Source: Pseudomonadota bacterium (GTDB lineage Bacteria; Pseudomonadota; Gammaproteobacteria; Xanthomonadales; Rhodanobacteraceae). From it: 7,119 bases of DNA. The stretch spans positions 1-7,119 of the forward strand of contig JANXVS010000591.1 of NCBI GenBank assembly GCA_025351555.1, in the 5' to 3' direction. Shown in pieces: positions 1 to 6,230 of this stretch. Position numbers and translations under genes: made by a program. The notes under the pieces are model-generated. The model worked only from the letters and a program-made list of their open reading frames with translations, made no database searches and had not been told where the DNA came from. Within the stretch, counting starts at the first letter, position 1, and each line of letters begins with the position of its first letter.

Positions 1-468
1 CTGCTTCCACTCCTTCGGTGGCATCGGCGTCTCGGTCTTCAGCCACGGCTCGATCGAGCGATGCTGGGCATAGAAATTGGTCATGTCCGGAACCAGATCC
101 TTGACCACTTTCATATGCGGCAGCGGGTAGACCTTGACCGCGCCCGAGATGTCCTCCATCGCCGTCAGACACGCGAGCTTGTTGGTGCCGTCGATATTCA
201 TCGCGCACGATCCGCAGATGCCTTCGCGACAGGATCGGCGGAACGTCAGGGTCGCATCGATCTCGTTCTTGATCTTGATCAGCGCATCCAGAACCATCGG
301 CCCGCAGGCGGCCAGATCGACTTCGTATTCGTCGATGCTGGGGTTCTGCGTGTCATCCGGATTCCAGCGATAGATGCGGAACGTGCGCACGTTCTTCGCA
401 TCCGCCTTGGCCGGGTACTTTTTACCCTTTTGTACTTTGGAATTTTTCGGGAGCGTGAATTCGGCCAT
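1..468 (-). CDS. sdhB: Succinate dehydrogenase iron-sulfur subunit SdhB (partial, N-terminal 156 codons)
   Basis: SdhB passes electrons from the SdhA flavin through three Fe-S clusters to ubiquinone in complex II, on the cytoplasmic face of the inner membrane. Translating the minus strand from the ATG at 468 gives an open frame to the window edge, so the 3' part (the 4Fe-4S and 3Fe-4S cysteines) is missing here. The plant-type ferredoxin domain is clear: the cluster motif [15 protein letters not shown] has Cys80, Cys85 and Cys88, with the fourth ligand at Cys100 (KLAC). It is preceded by a typical FRIYRWNPD strand (about 30-38). The segment [16 protein letters not shown] (about residues 117-132) is also characteristic of SdhB. 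The start is supported by an AGGTG ribosome-binding site at 475-479. It is the last visible gene of the sdh operon, 78 bp downstream of sdhA, and the gap contains a REP-like hairpin. The frame has no damage up to the edge. Confidence 0.97.
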   Translation of the reverse strand, partial: MAEFTLPKNSKVQKGKKYPAKADAKNVRTFRIYRWNPDDTQNPSIDEYEVDLAACGPMVLDALIKIKNEIDATLTFRRSCREGICGSCAMNIDGTNKLACLTAMEDISGAVKVYPLPHMKVVKDLVPDMTNFYAQHRSIEPWLKTETPMPPKEWKQ

Positions 469-513
469 GTTGTGCACCTATGCTTGATCCAAGCAACGAC
501 TTTTCTTTATTCA

Positions 514-537
514 TCATTCCCGCGCGAGCGGGAGTGA
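514..537. repeat. REP-like palindromic hairpin in the sdhA-sdhB gap
   Basis: A 10-bp stem (514-523 with 528-537, one G-T wobble) closes a GCGA tetraloop on the plus strand. The core ATTCCCGC...GCGGGA resembles the short dispersed palindromes common between genes of Xanthomonadales and related proteobacteria. I recognise the pattern from memory and have not shown that it is repeated in this genome. No T-run follows on either strand, so it is not a convincing terminator. In the sdh transcript it would form a stable hairpin between the sdhA stop and the sdhB ribosome-binding site. There it could protect the upstream message from exonucleases or lower sdhB output. Confidence 0.65.
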
Positions 538-546
538 CGAGACACT

Positions 547-2334
547 TCAATACGTGCGCGCTTTCGGCGCTACCGCATCCACTTCGTCCGTCATCGTATT
601 CAGGTGCACTGGACGATAGTCGAAACTGGACTTGCCCCTGGCATCGACACTGACCAGCGTGTGCTTCATCCAGTTGACGTCATCGCGATCTTTGAAATCC
701 TCGCGCGCGTGTGCGCCACGGCTCTCGTGGCGCTGTTCGGCCGAGTACATCGTCGCCACGGCCTGACCGAGCAAATTCTGCAATTCCAGGGTTTCGATCA
801 GGTCGGAATTCCAGACCAATGATCGGTCGCTGACCTTGACGTTGGCGAAAGAGTCGTACGCCGCGGAAATTTTCGCGCTGCCTTCCTTCAAGGTTTCGCC
901 GGTGCGGAACACAGCGGCATCTTTCTGCATGATGCGTTGCATATTCAGACGGATATCGGCAGTCGGCTGATCGCCTTTCGCATTGCGGATGCCGTCAAAA
1001 TTCGCCAGCGCGGCATCGCAGGCCGACATGGGCAGATCCCGGTGTCGCGATCCCGGCTGGATGATTTCCGCAGCGCGATCTGCTGCGGCGCGGCCGAAGA
1101 TGACCAGATCCAGCAGCGAGTTGGAACCGAGCCGATTGGCGCCATGCACGGAAACGCAGGCTGCTTCGCCGACCGCGAACAATCCCGGCACGATGCAATC
1201 CGGATTGTCGCCGCGCTTGCGCACCACTTCGCCGTGGACATTGGTCGGCACGCCACCCATGTTGTAGTGAACCGTCGGCGATACCGGAATGGGTTGTTTG
1301 CTCACATCCACGCCGGCGAAGATGCGTGCGGTTTCGGCGATGCCCGGCAGACGCTCGTGGATGACTTCGGGTCCGAGATGCTGCAGGTTGAGATGGATGT
1401 GATCCTTGTGCTCGCCGACGCCGCGACCTTCGTTGATCTCGATCGTCATCGCGCGGCTGACCACATCGCGTGAAGCCAGATCCTTCGCGTTCGGCGCGTA
1501 GCGTTCCATGAAACGCTCGCCCTTGGAATTGGTGAGGAAGCCGCCCTCGCCGCGCACGCCTTCGGTGATCAGGCAGCCGGCACCGTAGATGCCGGTCGGA
1601 TGGAATTGCACGAATTCCATATCCTGCAGCGGCAGACCCGCGCGCAGCGCCATGCCGCCGCCATCGCCGGTGCAGGTGTGTGCCGAGGTCGCGGTGAAAT
1701 ACGCGCGGCCATAGCCGCCGGTTGCCAGCACCACGGCATGCGCGCGGAACAGATGCAGGCTGCCTTCGGACATATCCAGCGCAAGCACGCCGCGACAGGC
1801 GCCGTCGCTGTCGAAAATCAGATCGAGCGCGAAGTATTCGATATAGAAACGCGCGTCGTGTTTCAACGATTGCTGATACAGCGTGTGCAGCATGGCGTGA
1901 CCGGTGCGGTCGGCCGCCGCGCAGGTGCGCTGCGCCGTGCCCTTGCCGTAGTGCGTGGTCATGCCGCCGAATGGGCGCTGATAAATCTTGCCTTCCTCGG
2001 TACGTGAAAACGGCACGCCGTAGTGTTCCAGCTCGATCACCGCGGCCGGCGCGTTCTTGCACATGTACTCGATCGCGTCCTGATCACCGAGCCAGTCCGA
2101 ACCCTTGATCGTGTCGTAGAAATGGAAGCGCCAGTCGTCCTCGCCCATATTGCCGAGCGCGGCCGAGATGCCGCCTTGCGCGGCGACCGTATGCGAGCGC
2201 GTCGGGAATACCTTGGTCACGCAGGCCGTGCTCAAACCCTTTTCGGCGAGACCAAACGTGGCGCGCAAACCCGCGCCGCCGGCACCGACGACGATCACAT
2301 CGTACTTGTGTTGCTGAATTTTATACGCTTCCAT
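547..2334 (-). CDS. sdhA: Succinate dehydrogenase flavoprotein subunit SdhA
   Basis: SdhA oxidises succinate to fumarate with covalently bound FAD and is the catalytic subunit of complex II. The 595 residues match the usual full length. The Rossmann FAD motif GAGGAGLRA lies at about 18-25. The covalent FAD histidine is His48 in SHTVAAQGG. Substrate-site residues are present: His245 in FHPTG, Thr257/Glu258 in ITEG, Arg289 in ASRD, His356 in VHYNMGG and Arg401 in [14 protein letters not shown]. The C-terminal capping region ends with a typical [12 protein letters not shown] segment. The ATG at 2334 is 9 bp after the sdhD stop, with an AAAGG-like ribosome-binding site in that gap. Flavinylation normally needs SdhE, which is not in this window; the assembly factor SDHAF4 is encoded at the head of the operon. 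No truncation or missing key residue is seen. Confidence 0.99.
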   Translation of the reverse strand: MEAYKIQQHKYDVIVVGAGGAGLRATFGLAEKGLSTACVTKVFPTRSHTVAAQGGISAALGNMGEDDWRFHFYDTIKGSDWLGDQDAIEYMCKNAPAAVIELEHYGVPFSRTEEGKIYQRPFGGMTTHYGKGTAQRTCAAADRTGHAMLHTLYQQSLKHDARFYIEYFALDLIFDSDGACRGVLALDMSEGSLHLFRAHAVVLATGGYGRAYFTATSAHTCTGDGGGMALRAGLPLQDMEFVQFHPTGIYGAGCLITEGVRGEGGFLTNSKGERFMERYAPNAKDLASRDVVSRAMTIEINEGRGVGEHKDHIHLNLQHLGPEVIHERLPGIAETARIFAGVDVSKQPIPVSPTVHYNMGGVPTNVHGEVVRKRGDNPDCIVPGLFAVGEAACVSVHGANRLGSNSLLDLVIFGRAAADRAAEIIQPGSRHRDLPMSACDAALANFDGIRNAKGDQPTADIRLNMQRIMQKDAAVFRTGETLKEGSAKISAAYDSFANVKVSDRSLVWNSDLIETLELQNLLGQAVATMYSAEQRHESRGAHAREDFKDRDDVNWMKHTLVSVDARGKSSFDYRPVHLNTMTDEVDAVAPKARTY

Positions 2335-2343
2335 TTTTTGCCT

Positions 2344-2742
2344 TTATCCCAAAACAACGCGCACGATCGCGAGCGTGCTCGCGAGCGCGCCGATCACGCA
2401 AAAGAATTTGACTGCAAGCTGCGAGGTGACTTCCAGCCAGCGCGTGTGGACGTAGTCCTCGATCACGACCTGCACGCCGAGTTGTGCATGCCAGAACACC
2501 GCGATCACGAACGCGATCAGCAGCAAGGCGTTCAACGGCTGGTGCACCAGCGCGCGCGCATGCGCGTAGTCGGCGTGGACGAGCGCCAGTGCGAGGTAGA
2601 TGATCCAGAGCACCAGAGGAATCAGCGCGACCGCAGTGACGCGCTGGACAATGAAGTGATGCGTGCCGGATTTCGCCGAGCCGAGCCCACGCACACGCTT
2701 GAGCGGCGTCTGTAAATCGGTATTGTGCAGATCAGCGGTCAT
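2344..2742 (-). CDS. sdhD: Succinate dehydrogenase membrane anchor subunit SdhD
   Basis: SdhD is the second membrane anchor of complex II and shares heme b and the ubiquinone site with SdhC. The 132-residue protein has the N-terminal amphipathic part (KSGTHHFIVQRVTAVAL, about 24-40) and three hydrophobic segments at about 35-56, 68-94 and 106-130. The motif WHAQLGVQVVIEDY aligns with the E. coli heme-ligand region. His85 is the likely heme b ligand and Asp96-Tyr97 correspond to the quinone-site DY pair. I chose the ATG at 2742 because it overlaps the sdhC stop as ATGA, the usual coupled arrangement. A longer in-frame reading back to about 2901 runs antiparallel to nothing known, is arginine-rich and lies inside sdhC, so it was rejected. 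Translation is probably coupled to sdhC. Confidence 0.95.
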   Translation of the reverse strand: MTADLHNTDLQTPLKRVRGLGSAKSGTHHFIVQRVTAVALIPLVLWIIYLALALVHADYAHARALVHQPLNALLLIAFVIAVFWHAQLGVQVVIEDYVHTRWLEVTSQLAVKFFCVIGALASTLAIVRVVLG

Positions 2743-3134
2743 GCGATACCTCCGCGGGCGAACACGCAAGCCCAGATCAAGGCCGTGAGCACGAAGCTGA
2801 GCACGACCACGCTCCAGCCTGTGGCGTAGGCGCGCGGAATCTCGAAGCCCCAGCCGGCATCCCACAGAAGGTGGCGGATGCCATTGAACAGGTGGAAGCA
2901 CAGCGACCAGGACCAGCCGAGTAACAGGAACAGGCCAAATGGCGAGCCGCAGAATCCACGCACGCTGGCGTAGGCATCAGGCCCGGCGGCAAGCGCCAGC
3001 AACAACGCGACTACGAGGATCGTGCCGACCGCCAGCGCGACGCCGGTCGCGCGATGCAGGATCGACAGCGTCATCGTCAGCTGCCATTTATAAATTTGCA
3101 GATGTGGAGAAAGTGGACGAGAGGATTGCGGCAT
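2739..3134 (-). CDS. sdhC: Succinate dehydrogenase cytochrome b556 subunit SdhC
   Basis: SdhC is the large cytochrome b anchor of complex II in the inner membrane. The 131-residue sequence starts with the family signature RPLSPHLQIYKW (6-17), followed by SILHRATG, whose Ser24 and Arg28 match quinone-site residues of E. coli SdhC. Three membrane segments lie at about 29-50, 66-90 and 103-126. His81 in FHLFNGIRHLLWDAG is the expected heme b axial ligand, the same position as E. coli His84. The ATG at 3134 follows the stop of the SDHAF4-like gene by 8 bp, and that stop is embedded in a TGAGA sequence that may also serve as a weak ribosome-binding site. The end overlaps the sdhD start by 4 bp. 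Length and motifs are normal. Confidence 0.97.
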   Translation of the reverse strand: MPQSSRPLSPHLQIYKWQLTMTLSILHRATGVALAVGTILVVALLLALAAGPDAYASVRGFCGSPFGLFLLLGWSWSLCFHLFNGIRHLLWDAGWGFEIPRAYATGWSVVVLSFVLTALIWACVFARGGIA

Positions 3135-3142
3135 GGGATATC

Positions 3143-3301
3143 TCAGAAATCAATACATCTACCGTTCTTTTCCCAGTCGCCGTAGCGCGTAGGGTCCAAT
3201 CCGCCGCGCCCGCCGATCTCCACCGGTTGCGGCGCTGGCACGGCGTCTTGCACTGCCGGTTCGGCGTCGGGCGGTATTTTGGAGCTGTGTGGCTCGGACA
3301 T
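3143..3301 (-). CDS. SDHAF4-like succinate dehydrogenase assembly factor (DUF1674 family)
   Basis: The protein is about 52 residues. Its variable proline/alanine-rich N terminus leads into the strongly conserved DUF1674/SDHAF4 C-terminal block: GGRGGLDPTRYGDWEKNGRC, then IDF. In eukaryotes, SDHAF4 binds flavinylated SdhA and promotes its pairing with SdhB while limiting side reactions. The bacterial role is inferred from family and from its place at the head of the sdh operon, 8 bp before sdhC. The start is uncertain. I chose the ATG at 3301, with a weak GACGAG site upstream, because it gives the usual short length. An in-frame ATG at 3340 has no ribosome-binding site. An in-frame TTG at 3370, inside the palindrome, has AGGTG at 3378-3382, which would give 75 residues. 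Only the N terminus changes among these options. Confidence 0.88.
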   Translation of the reverse strand: MSEPHSSKIPPDAEPAVQDAVPAPQPVEIGGRGGLDPTRYGDWEKNGRCIDF

Positions 3302-3358
3302 GGCGGACTCGTCAAGGCGCAAAAGCGTAATACGCGGCATCGGATCTGACAACAAGGC

Positions 3359-3370
3359 TTGATCGATCAA
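3359..3370. promoter_or_regulatory. Perfect 12-bp palindrome TTGATCGATCAA in the sdh/ygfZ divergent region
   Basis: The sequence is its own reverse complement and lies between the two divergent transcription units. It is placed about 25 bp downstream of the candidate sdh -10 box and overlaps the candidate ygfZ -35 box. A regulator bound here could therefore affect both directions. No known operator was matched. Its ends also create TTG codons that give both strands an apparent start reading MIDQ, which should not be taken as evidence of translation. Confidence 0.45.
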
Positions 3371-3387
3371 CGTATCGCACCTACATT
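3359..3387 (+). promoter_or_regulatory. Candidate promoter for ygfZ
   Basis: TTGATC (3359-3364) and TACATT (3382-3387) are spaced by exactly 17 bp and each match four of six consensus bases. The start of transcription would fall near 3394, giving a leader of about 28 nt before the ygfZ ATG at 3422. The match is modest. Confidence 0.35.
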
Positions 3388-3394
3388 GATCGGC

Positions 3395-3400
3395 AGTATA
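3395..3400 (-). promoter_or_regulatory. Candidate -10 box (TATACT) for the sdh operon
   Basis: On the minus strand TATACT matches five of six consensus positions and would start transcription near 3388, upstream of all three possible SDHAF4 starts. No good -35 box is found 16-18 bp upstream, so the promoter may rely on an activator or be miscalled. Confidence 0.35.
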
Positions 3401-3421
3401 ACGCCGAACGCTCCTTCACCT

Positions 3422-4297
3422 ATGTCGATCGCGCTGCCGCAGCCGCAACTGCTTCAGATCACCGGTGCCGATGCCGTGGCGTTCGCGCATGCGCAGTTCT
3501 GCAACGACGTGATCGCATTGCCGAACGGGCACTGGCAATGGAATGCGTGGCTATCACCGCAGGGCCGCGTGCGTTTTTTCTTCCTGCTGTTGCGCGACAC
3601 TGAAGATAGCCTGCGCCTGCTCTTGCGCGGCGGTGATGCGCGAGCCATGTGTGCGGCGCTGGCACGTTTCGTATTCCGCGCAAAAGTCTCCTTGCACGCC
3701 ATTGTCGATGTGCCAGCGTTCGGTTGCAGCGAAGAAGAAGCGTTGACTGCGCTGGGGACATTGCCCCACGGCGACACCCTGGTATGCCGCAGCGGTAGCA
3801 CGGGTCTGCGTTTGCCCGGATCAAGCCAGCGCTGGTTGTTGCTCGGCTCGCCGGGAGCGGCCGCCGCGCCGGCTTCCGACGTGGCAATGAATCATTGGCG
3901 CCTGCACGATATTCGCGCCGGTCTGCCAGAACTTGCGCCCGCCCTTGAGGATCAACTGCTGCCACAATGGTTGGGCCTGGGCCGGCTGGATGCGATCAAT
4001 GTGCGCAAGGGTTGCTATCCCGGCCAGGAGATCATGGCGCGCCTGCATTTCAAGGGCGGCAACAAGCGCGGACTGTATCGGATTCAGTTGGGTTGCGATG
4101 CGTTGCCGGCGCCCGGCACTGTGCTTGTGACGACAACCCCGACTGCGATGGAAAGCGGCATTGTCGTGATGGCGGCCTGGACGTCGGTCGGTCAGGCGGA
4201 AGTGCTCGCCGTGCTTGCCGACGCCGCTGCGGCCGATTCTCTGAGCATTGAATCTGCGACCGCGAGCGACATTAAAGTCGTTTCTGGCTTTGCCTGA
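3422..4297 (+). CDS. ygfZ: Folate-binding protein YgfZ (Fe-S cluster maturation/repair)
   Basis: YgfZ proteins are paralogues of the aminomethyltransferase GcvT that bind tetrahydrofolate and support a subset of Fe-S enzymes. The 291-residue reading contains the hallmark motif KGCYPGQE at 196-203, whose Cys198 is the conserved functional cysteine. It is flanked by LLPQWLGLGRLDAINVR before and IMARLHFKGGNKRGLYR after, both characteristic. The N-terminal segment ITGADAVAFAHAQFCNDV (13-30) matches the family's opening fold, and the C terminus forms the usual small beta barrel. I chose the ATG at 3422. A TTG 63 bp upstream also keeps the frame but has no usable ribosome-binding site and sits in the palindrome. 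The chosen ATG also lacks a clear Shine-Dalgarno site, so translation may be weak or nearly leaderless. It is divergent from the sdh operon, whose SdhB is a Fe-S protein. Confidence 0.93.
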   Translation: MSIALPQPQLLQITGADAVAFAHAQFCNDVIALPNGHWQWNAWLSPQGRVRFFFLLLRDTEDSLRLLLRGGDARAMCAALARFVFRAKVSLHAIVDVPAFGCSEEEALTALGTLPHGDTLVCRSGSTGLRLPGSSQRWLLLGSPGAAAAPASDVAMNHWRLHDIRAGLPELAPALEDQLLPQWLGLGRLDAINVRKGCYPGQEIMARLHFKGGNKRGLYRIQLGCDALPAPGTVLVTTTPTAMESGIVVMAAWTSVGQAEVLAVLADAAAADSLSIESATASDIKVVSGFA

Positions 4298-4354
4298 TTC
4301 CGATTTGATCCGCCGCGCCTTTCCGCAGTGCGTCTCGCCTTTACCGGAAATTCA

Positions 4355-4363
4355 TGTTATAGC
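4355..4363 (+). promoter_or_regulatory. Candidate extended -10 promoter (TGTTATAGC) for the PhnD-like gene
   Basis: TG, one base, then TATAGC forms an extended -10 element about 34 bp before the gene start, with no good -35 box at the normal distance. It lies in the 99-bp gap after ygfZ, in which I see no terminator. Read-through from ygfZ is also possible. Confidence 0.3.
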
Positions 4364-4396
4364 GACCAGGCAACCTGAGGGGGGGAAGCCAACACC

Positions 4397-5218
4397 ATGA
4401 ATAACAAGTCCAGCGTTCTACCGAAAACCTGCGCCCTGCTGCTGGGCTCGCTCGGCGCCATCATTGCAAACCGCGCGGCCGCCGCCGATTACGTCTTTGC
4501 CATCGAACCTTCAAACCCGCCGGAACGCATCCAGGAGATTTACCAGCCGCTGATGACCTATCTGGCCAAGGCCACGGGACAGCACTTCACCCTGGCCACG
4601 ACCCGGAACTACCACTTCTACTGGCGCGATGTGCAAGCGGCAGCCAAGGCCGACTTCGCCTTCGATCAGGCGCATCTGGCCGACTTTCGCATCCAGCACA
4701 GCCACTATGAGCCGCTGGTGCGCACCGCCGAGCCGACCAGCTACGCCCTGGTGACCAATGTCGACATCGGCAAGAAAGGCCCGCCAGGGCTGGTCGGACA
4801 CAGCATTGTGACGATGTCCGCGCCCAGCCTCGCCTACAGCCTCTTGCTGGAGTTCTATCCGAATCCGGTATTGCAGCCGGACATCCGTTCAAACGCCGCC
4901 ACATTTCAAAATGCGGTGGATGCGGTGTTCAGCGGCGATGCGGATGCGGCAATGATCCCGACATCGATGCAGACGCAGTATCCAAACCTCACGTCGGTGA
5001 AAACCTCACGCGAGTTTGCCGGGCAATGCGTCACCGCCGCGGCAGACGTACCAGCCGAGGTCAAGGCCCAGGTCAAAGAGGCGCTGTTGAAACTGGATTC
5101 GGATGCCGACGCTTCCAAACTGCTGCTTGATCTTGGCGTTGCCAAGTTCGTGCCGGCGACCGCTCAGGAGTATGCCGGCGCCGAACAGATTCTCAAGAGC
5201 TACGTAAGCTCCAAGTAG
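4397..5218 (+). CDS. PhnD-like periplasmic solute-binding protein (orphan)
   Basis: This 273-residue protein looks like a member of the PhnD/phosphate-phosphite-phosphonate type periplasmic binding family (PF12974-like). It starts with a signal peptide: Lys4/Lys10, a hydrophobic core at about 12-25, and a likely cleavage after the alanine run near 29-30, before DYVFAIEP. There is no lipobox. The family layout follows: PPERIQEIYQPLMTYLAKATG (41-61), the lobe segment DFAFDQAHLADF (86-97), SAPSLAY (141-147), a small-residue-rich helix at 170-186, and the C-terminal DSDADASKLLLDLGVAKFVPA, typical of the group. A strong GAGGGGGGAA ribosome-binding site ends about 9 bp before the ATG. No permease, ATPase or sensor kinase is adjacent, so the ligand cannot be deduced. 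It may serve a transporter elsewhere or a sensory pathway. Phosphonate binding is not assured. Confidence 0.85.
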   Translation: MNNKSSVLPKTCALLLGSLGAIIANRAAAADYVFAIEPSNPPERIQEIYQPLMTYLAKATGQHFTLATTRNYHFYWRDVQAAAKADFAFDQAHLADFRIQHSHYEPLVRTAEPTSYALVTNVDIGKKGPPGLVGHSIVTMSAPSLAYSLLLEFYPNPVLQPDIRSNAATFQNAVDAVFSGDADAAMIPTSMQTQYPNLTSVKTSREFAGQCVTAAADVPAEVKAQVKEALLKLDSDADASKLLLDLGVAKFVPATAQEYAGAEQILKSYVSSK

Positions 5219-5222
5219 CCGT

Positions 5223-5247
5223 CTTGGCGGCATTGAAGTACGCCAAG
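5223..5247 (+). terminator. Possible weak terminator hairpin after the PhnD-like gene
   Basis: CTTGGCG (5223-5229) pairs perfectly with CGCCAAG (5241-5247) around an 11-nt loop, five bases after the stop codon. A T-run (TTTT) occurs only about 13 nt later, so intrinsic termination would be inefficient. Placement directly after the stop is the main support. Confidence 0.35.
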
Positions 5248-5382
5248 CGCACAATGTCGCTTTTGCGCATTTGCCGCGTAATCCACTTTGCACAATTTCC
5301 ATATTGCCGCAAATTTCACCAAGAGCAACATTTACGCAAGCTTAACGCGCGATAGCGAATCTGAACGACAATTCCCATAATT

Positions 5383-5414
5383 TAGTGCGCTTGCACTATC
5401 GGTTGTGGGATAAT
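5383..5414 (+). promoter_or_regulatory. Candidate extended -10 promoter with overlapping dyad
   Basis: TGG followed by GATAAT (5406-5414) forms an extended -10 element, with five of six -10 bases matching. TAGTGC (5383-5388) and GCACTA (5393-5398) form a perfect 6-bp dyad with a 4-bp centre in the place where a -35 box would be, which is where an activator or repressor would act. Transcription would start near 5421 and read into the hairpin-rich stretch. Confidence 0.4.
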
Positions 5415-5525
5415 GCGCGCCACTCGCCATCGCACTGACGATGTGCGCAAGCAACAGTTTCATCAACCTGAGTGGGATAACGGCGCCGAAGCCGGCGTTG
5501 TCAGGATACAGATAGATGCACACCC

Positions 5526-5548
5526 GGCGCCGACTCACCATCGGCGCC
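5526..5548 (+). other. Strong hairpin in the putative leader
   Basis: GGCGCCGA (5526-5533) pairs perfectly with TCGGCGCC (5541-5548) around the loop CTCACCA. It is the most stable simple stem in the gene-free region and has no T-run behind it, so it is not a standard terminator. Confidence 0.5.
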
Positions 5549-5685
5549 CACGCTGCGGCCCACGGGACGTGCGCCACAGCGGGGGAATCGAAACGATTGC
5601 CCACGATCACACCGGAAACCGGGCCTGAGTCCGGACGGACGAATAACCGCGGCGCGATGGCGTCGTTTGTTGCAATCGGGGACGG

Positions 5686-5702
5686 CGCAGCGCATCGCTG
5701 CG
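5686..5702 (+). other. Perfect 7-bp hairpin upstream of the hydrolase ribosome-binding site
   Basis: CGCAGCG (5686-5692) and CGCTGCG (5696-5702) form a perfect stem with a CAT loop, ending about 33 bases before the hydrolase GTGAGG ribosome-binding site. No T-run follows. It may be part of the leader fold. Confidence 0.45.
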
Positions 5703-5749
5703 ACCTCCGGTTGCGACGCGATATTCAAAATCTCGTGAGGTTTTCTGCG

Positions 5750-6187
5750 ATGAAACTGGTTTGGATCCTGTGGCTGGCATCGACATTCCAGCAACCGGTG
5801 GGCGATCACGCCTGCCTGGCGGCTACGCTCTATCTGGAAGCGCGTGGCGAATCGGTCAAGGGCCAGATGGCCGTGGCTGAAGTGGCCCTGCGCCGTCGCG
5901 AAAGCGGCCAATGGGGCAATTCGCTTTGCGCGGTGCTGAAGGCGCGTGGACAATTTGCTTTGTCCACAACGGGCAAAAATTACATTTTTAGCGATGTGGA
6001 TTCGTGGCGCGAAGCATGGCTGGTCGCCAACGTCGCCATGGAAATGTGGGCGCTGCCACCTGGCTTGCGCATGGACGTCGTGCCGAAGGCCGACCATTTC
6101 TTCGCCTCCAATTCCGGCGCACCTGCCTGGGCCAAGGGCAGCCCGCTGGCAGTGATCGGCGATCACAGCTTCTATCGCGCTGACTGA
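5750..6187 (+). CDS. SleB-type cell wall hydrolase
   Basis: This 145-residue protein is almost entirely one SleB/Hydrolase_2-type domain, a family of peptidoglycan lytic enzymes first known from spore cortex lysis and also found in proteobacteria. The opening motif CLAATLYLEARGE (22-34) contains the conserved catalytic glutamate at Glu30. It is followed by GQMAVAEVALRRR. Cys22 and Cys60 could form a disulfide if exported. The domain closes with KADHFFASNSGAPAW and VIGDHSFY, matching the usual HFY...P.W...IG.H.FY pattern. The family's CQFSW-like turn is altered to GQFALS. The first 12 residues (MKLVWILWLAST) are hydrophobic with one lysine, a short possible signal peptide. The ATG at 5750 has a GTGAGG ribosome-binding site at 5735-5740. 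A longer in-frame reading from 5516 was rejected, since its extra 78 residues look noncoding. It stands alone transcriptionally. Confidence 0.87.
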   Translation: MKLVWILWLASTFQQPVGDHACLAATLYLEARGESVKGQMAVAEVALRRRESGQWGNSLCAVLKARGQFALSTTGKNYIFSDVDSWREAWLVANVAMEMWALPPGLRMDVVPKADHFFASNSGAPAWAKGSPLAVIGDHSFYRAD

Positions 6188-6198
6188 TCGGCGCCGGC

Positions 6199-6230
6199 TA
6201 CAATCGGCGCAGGATACAATCGGCACAGGG
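6199..6230 (+). repeat. Tandem 16-bp duplication carrying TACAAT
   Basis: TACAATCGGCGCAGGA is followed immediately by TACAATCGGCACAGGG (two mismatches), and a third TATACT begins exactly 16 bp later at 6231. Each unit starts with a -10-like box, so the duplication may have multiplied the promoter of the decayed GST gene. No good -35 boxes accompany them. Confidence 0.6.

Larger units (their letters stand above)
5219..5749. other. Gene-free 531-bp region with hairpin-rich leader
   Basis: No reading frame here shows protein-like conservation. The first part (to about 5420) is AT-richer than its surroundings. The second part contains several short perfect stems: CGCAC/GTGCG at 5431-5447, a 9-bp stem with two G-U pairs at 5480-5501, an 8-bp stem at 5526-5548, AATCG/CGATT at 5586-5598, CCGG/CCGG at 5612-5622 and a 7-bp stem at 5686-5702. 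It could be a long structured 5' leader of the hydrolase gene, a small RNA, or simply GC-rich spacer in which chance stems are frequent. I matched it to no known riboswitch or RNA family. Confidence 0.5.

Noticed and set aside
61..537. Plus-strand open frame of 158 codons over sdhB
   Set aside because: It is antisense to clear SdhB coding sequence, and its last residues are just the translated REP-like hairpin.
514..537. Rho-independent terminator between sdhA and sdhB
   Set aside because: The stem is good, but no U-run follows in either direction and termination here would cut off sdhB.
995..2062. Long open frame (355 codons) on the minus strand inside sdhA
   Set aside because: It is a different frame of the same strand within an unmistakable sdhA, very arginine-rich, with no motif. 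High GC explains the lack of stops.
2743..2901. Longer sdhD starting inside sdhC
   Set aside because: The added 53 residues are arginine-rich shadow sequence, and the ATGA overlap at 2739-2742 is the normal coupled start.
5400..5640. Known riboswitch (c-di-GMP, c-di-AMP, cobalamin, glycine) or RNase P/6S RNA
   Set aside because: I looked for their conserved cores and found none; only simple stems are present.
5516..5749. N-terminal extension of the cell wall hydrolase to an ATG at 5516
   Set aside because: The extra 78 residues resemble translated spacer, and a better ribosome-binding site and hydrophobic N terminus occur at 5750.
6191..6210. Terminator after the hydrolase (GCGCCG/CGGCGC)
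   Set aside because: A 6-bp stem exists with an 8-nt loop but no T-run follows, and part of it belongs to the tandem duplication.
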